Shown: positions 5,342-5,746 of the stretch, piece by piece | How the letters are laid out: every line of letters starts with the position of its first letter | Position numbering within the stretch: the first letter of the stretch is position 1 | Assembly (NCBI GenBank): GCA_903851455.1 | Contig: CAINOM010000120.1 | Span: 1 to 5,746, forward strand | From: an uncultured Bacteroidota bacterium | Lineage (GTDB): Bacteria > Bacteroidota > Bacteroidia > Chitinophagales > Chitinophagaceae | DNA: 5,746 nucleotides | Direction of reading: 5' to 3' | The notes under the pieces: model-generated | The model's database searches: none | Seen by the model: the letters and a program-made list of their open reading frames with translations, nothing else | Told to the model about the DNA's origin: nothing | Translations under genes and position numbers: made by a program

Positions 5342-5746
5342 ATGAACAGAGAAAAAGTAGACGTGCTGGTGATAGGCGCCGGTCCTTCGGGAACAGTTGC
5401 AGCCTCCATCGTGAATAAGGCAGGGTATAATGTTAAGATCGTTGAGAAACTTAAGTTTCCGCGTTTTGTGATAGGGGAGAGCCTGCTGCCGCGCTGTATG
5501 GAGGCGCTTGATGAAGCGGGCTTCCTGGATGCGGTGAAGGCGAAGGGTTTCCAGGAGAAATTCGGAGCGAAATTCGTGAAGGACGGCAAGATATGTGACT
5601 ACTCTTTTGCTGATCAATATACACCCGGATGGAACTGGACTTGGCAGGTGCCCAGAGCTGAGTTTGATAAGACGCTTGCTGATACGGTGGAGCAAATGGG
5701 CGTCCCGGTATCGTATGAGACAACGGTGACCGGCATTGTTTTTAAC
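5342..5746 (+). CDS. FAD-dependent oxidoreductase, halogenase / geranylgeranyl reductase type (partial, C-terminus beyond right edge)
   Basis: The first 135 codons are present and the frame is open to the window end. The N-terminus holds the dinucleotide-binding fold VLVIGAGPSGTVAA (8-21), with Glu35 ending the second strand. FPRFVIGESLLP (39-50) follows, a block shared by flavin-dependent halogenases and related monooxygenases. Lys73 in QEKFGAKF sits where the catalytic lysine of halogenases is found, but some non-halogenating relatives also keep it. WQVPRAEFD (101-109) is the substrate-domain entry seen across the geranylgeranyl reductase superfamily. Related enzymes occur in flexirubin and dialkylresorcinol clusters, where hydroxylation or halogenation of the aromatic part is the expected role. 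The deciding downstream part is outside the window, so halogenase, hydroxylase and desaturating reductase all remain possible. ATG 5342 lies 29 bases after the methyltransferase stop, which indicates the same operon. Confidence 0.88.
   Translation, partial: MNREKVDVLVIGAGPSGTVAASIVNKAGYNVKIVEKLKFPRFVIGESLLPRCMEALDEAGFLDAVKAKGFQEKFGAKFVKDGKICDYSFADQYTPGWNWTWQVPRAEFDKTLADTVEQMGVPVSYETTVTGIVFN

Larger units (their letters stand above)
1..5746. other. Part of a flexirubin-type aryl polyene biosynthetic cluster
   Basis: A tyrosine-type ammonia-lyase, a ketosynthase, a FabG-type reductase, a methyltransferase and a halogenase-like FAD enzyme together match the known make-up of flexirubin pigment clusters in Bacteroidota. 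The cluster continues beyond both edges. Acyl carrier proteins, dehydratases, further ketosynthases, the acyltransferase that joins the polyene acid to a dialkylresorcinol, and the resorcinol genes (darA/darB) are not in the window and would be expected next door. The cysteine hydrolase at 1038-1658 is not a known core member. Confidence 0.78.

Noticed and set aside
5636..5653. WTWQVP (residues 99-104 of the FAD enzyme) read as the WxWxIP signature of flavin halogenases
   Set aside because: The true signature lies far deeper in the protein, around residues 250-280. Here the string is part of the WQVPRAEFD segment shared by non-halogenating relatives, so it does not prove halogenase activity.
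1..5746. CRISPR array, insertion sequence, tRNA or phage attachment site
   Set aside because: No regularly spaced repeats, transposase motifs, terminal inverted repeats or tRNA-like folds were seen on either strand.

Overview
The window is part of a flexirubin-type aryl polyene pigment cluster. It most likely comes from a member of the Bacteroidota, perhaps a Chitinophaga-like or Flavobacterium-like soil or water bacterium. Three things point there. The lyase at 1867-3435 closely resembles the tyrosine ammonia-lyase of Flavobacterium johnsoniae, compared from memory. The genes lack Shine-Dalgarno sequences and instead have A/T-rich leaders. The promoter-like sites fit the Bacteroidota pattern TTTG-N19-TAnnTTT. 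Genus-level placement is a guess.

Layout. The left end (1-793, minus strand) holds the N-terminal 264 codons of a FabB/FabF-like ketosynthase that runs off the window. A 244-bp divergent intergenic region (794-1037) follows, with a candidate promoter for each direction and a run of eight T (893-900). Everything to the right is on the plus strand: an isochorismatase-like cysteine hydrolase (1038-1658); a 208-bp leader with two small palindromes and a strong stem-loop (1659-1866); a MIO-type aromatic amino acid ammonia-lyase, probably tyrosine ammonia-lyase (1867-3435); a FabG-like ketoreductase (3449-4177); a short intergenic region with a degenerate 14-bp tandem repeat; a COMT-fold SAM methyltransferase (4242-5312); and the first 135 codons of an FAD-dependent oxidoreductase of the halogenase / geranylgeranyl reductase type (5342 to the right edge).

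How the genes fit together (inference from families and context). The lyase would deaminate tyrosine to 4-coumarate, the aryl starter. The ketosynthase would extend the chain on an acyl carrier protein, and the ketoreductase would reduce each beta-keto group on the way to the conjugated polyene. The methyltransferase and the FAD enzyme would decorate the aromatic part; flexirubin itself carries a 4-hydroxy-3-methylphenyl head. The lyase, reductase, methyltransferase and FAD enzyme lie 13 to 64 bp apart and look like one operon. The cysteine hydrolase has no obvious role in the pathway and may be a passenger.

The most interesting points are an aspartate where COMT-type O-methyltransferases have their general-base histidine, which suits a ring C-methyltransferase; a histidase-like Ser-His selectivity pair in a lyase whose context demands tyrosine; and a leader stem-loop with two competing pairings. 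The pathway type itself is already known, and I see no clearly new system.
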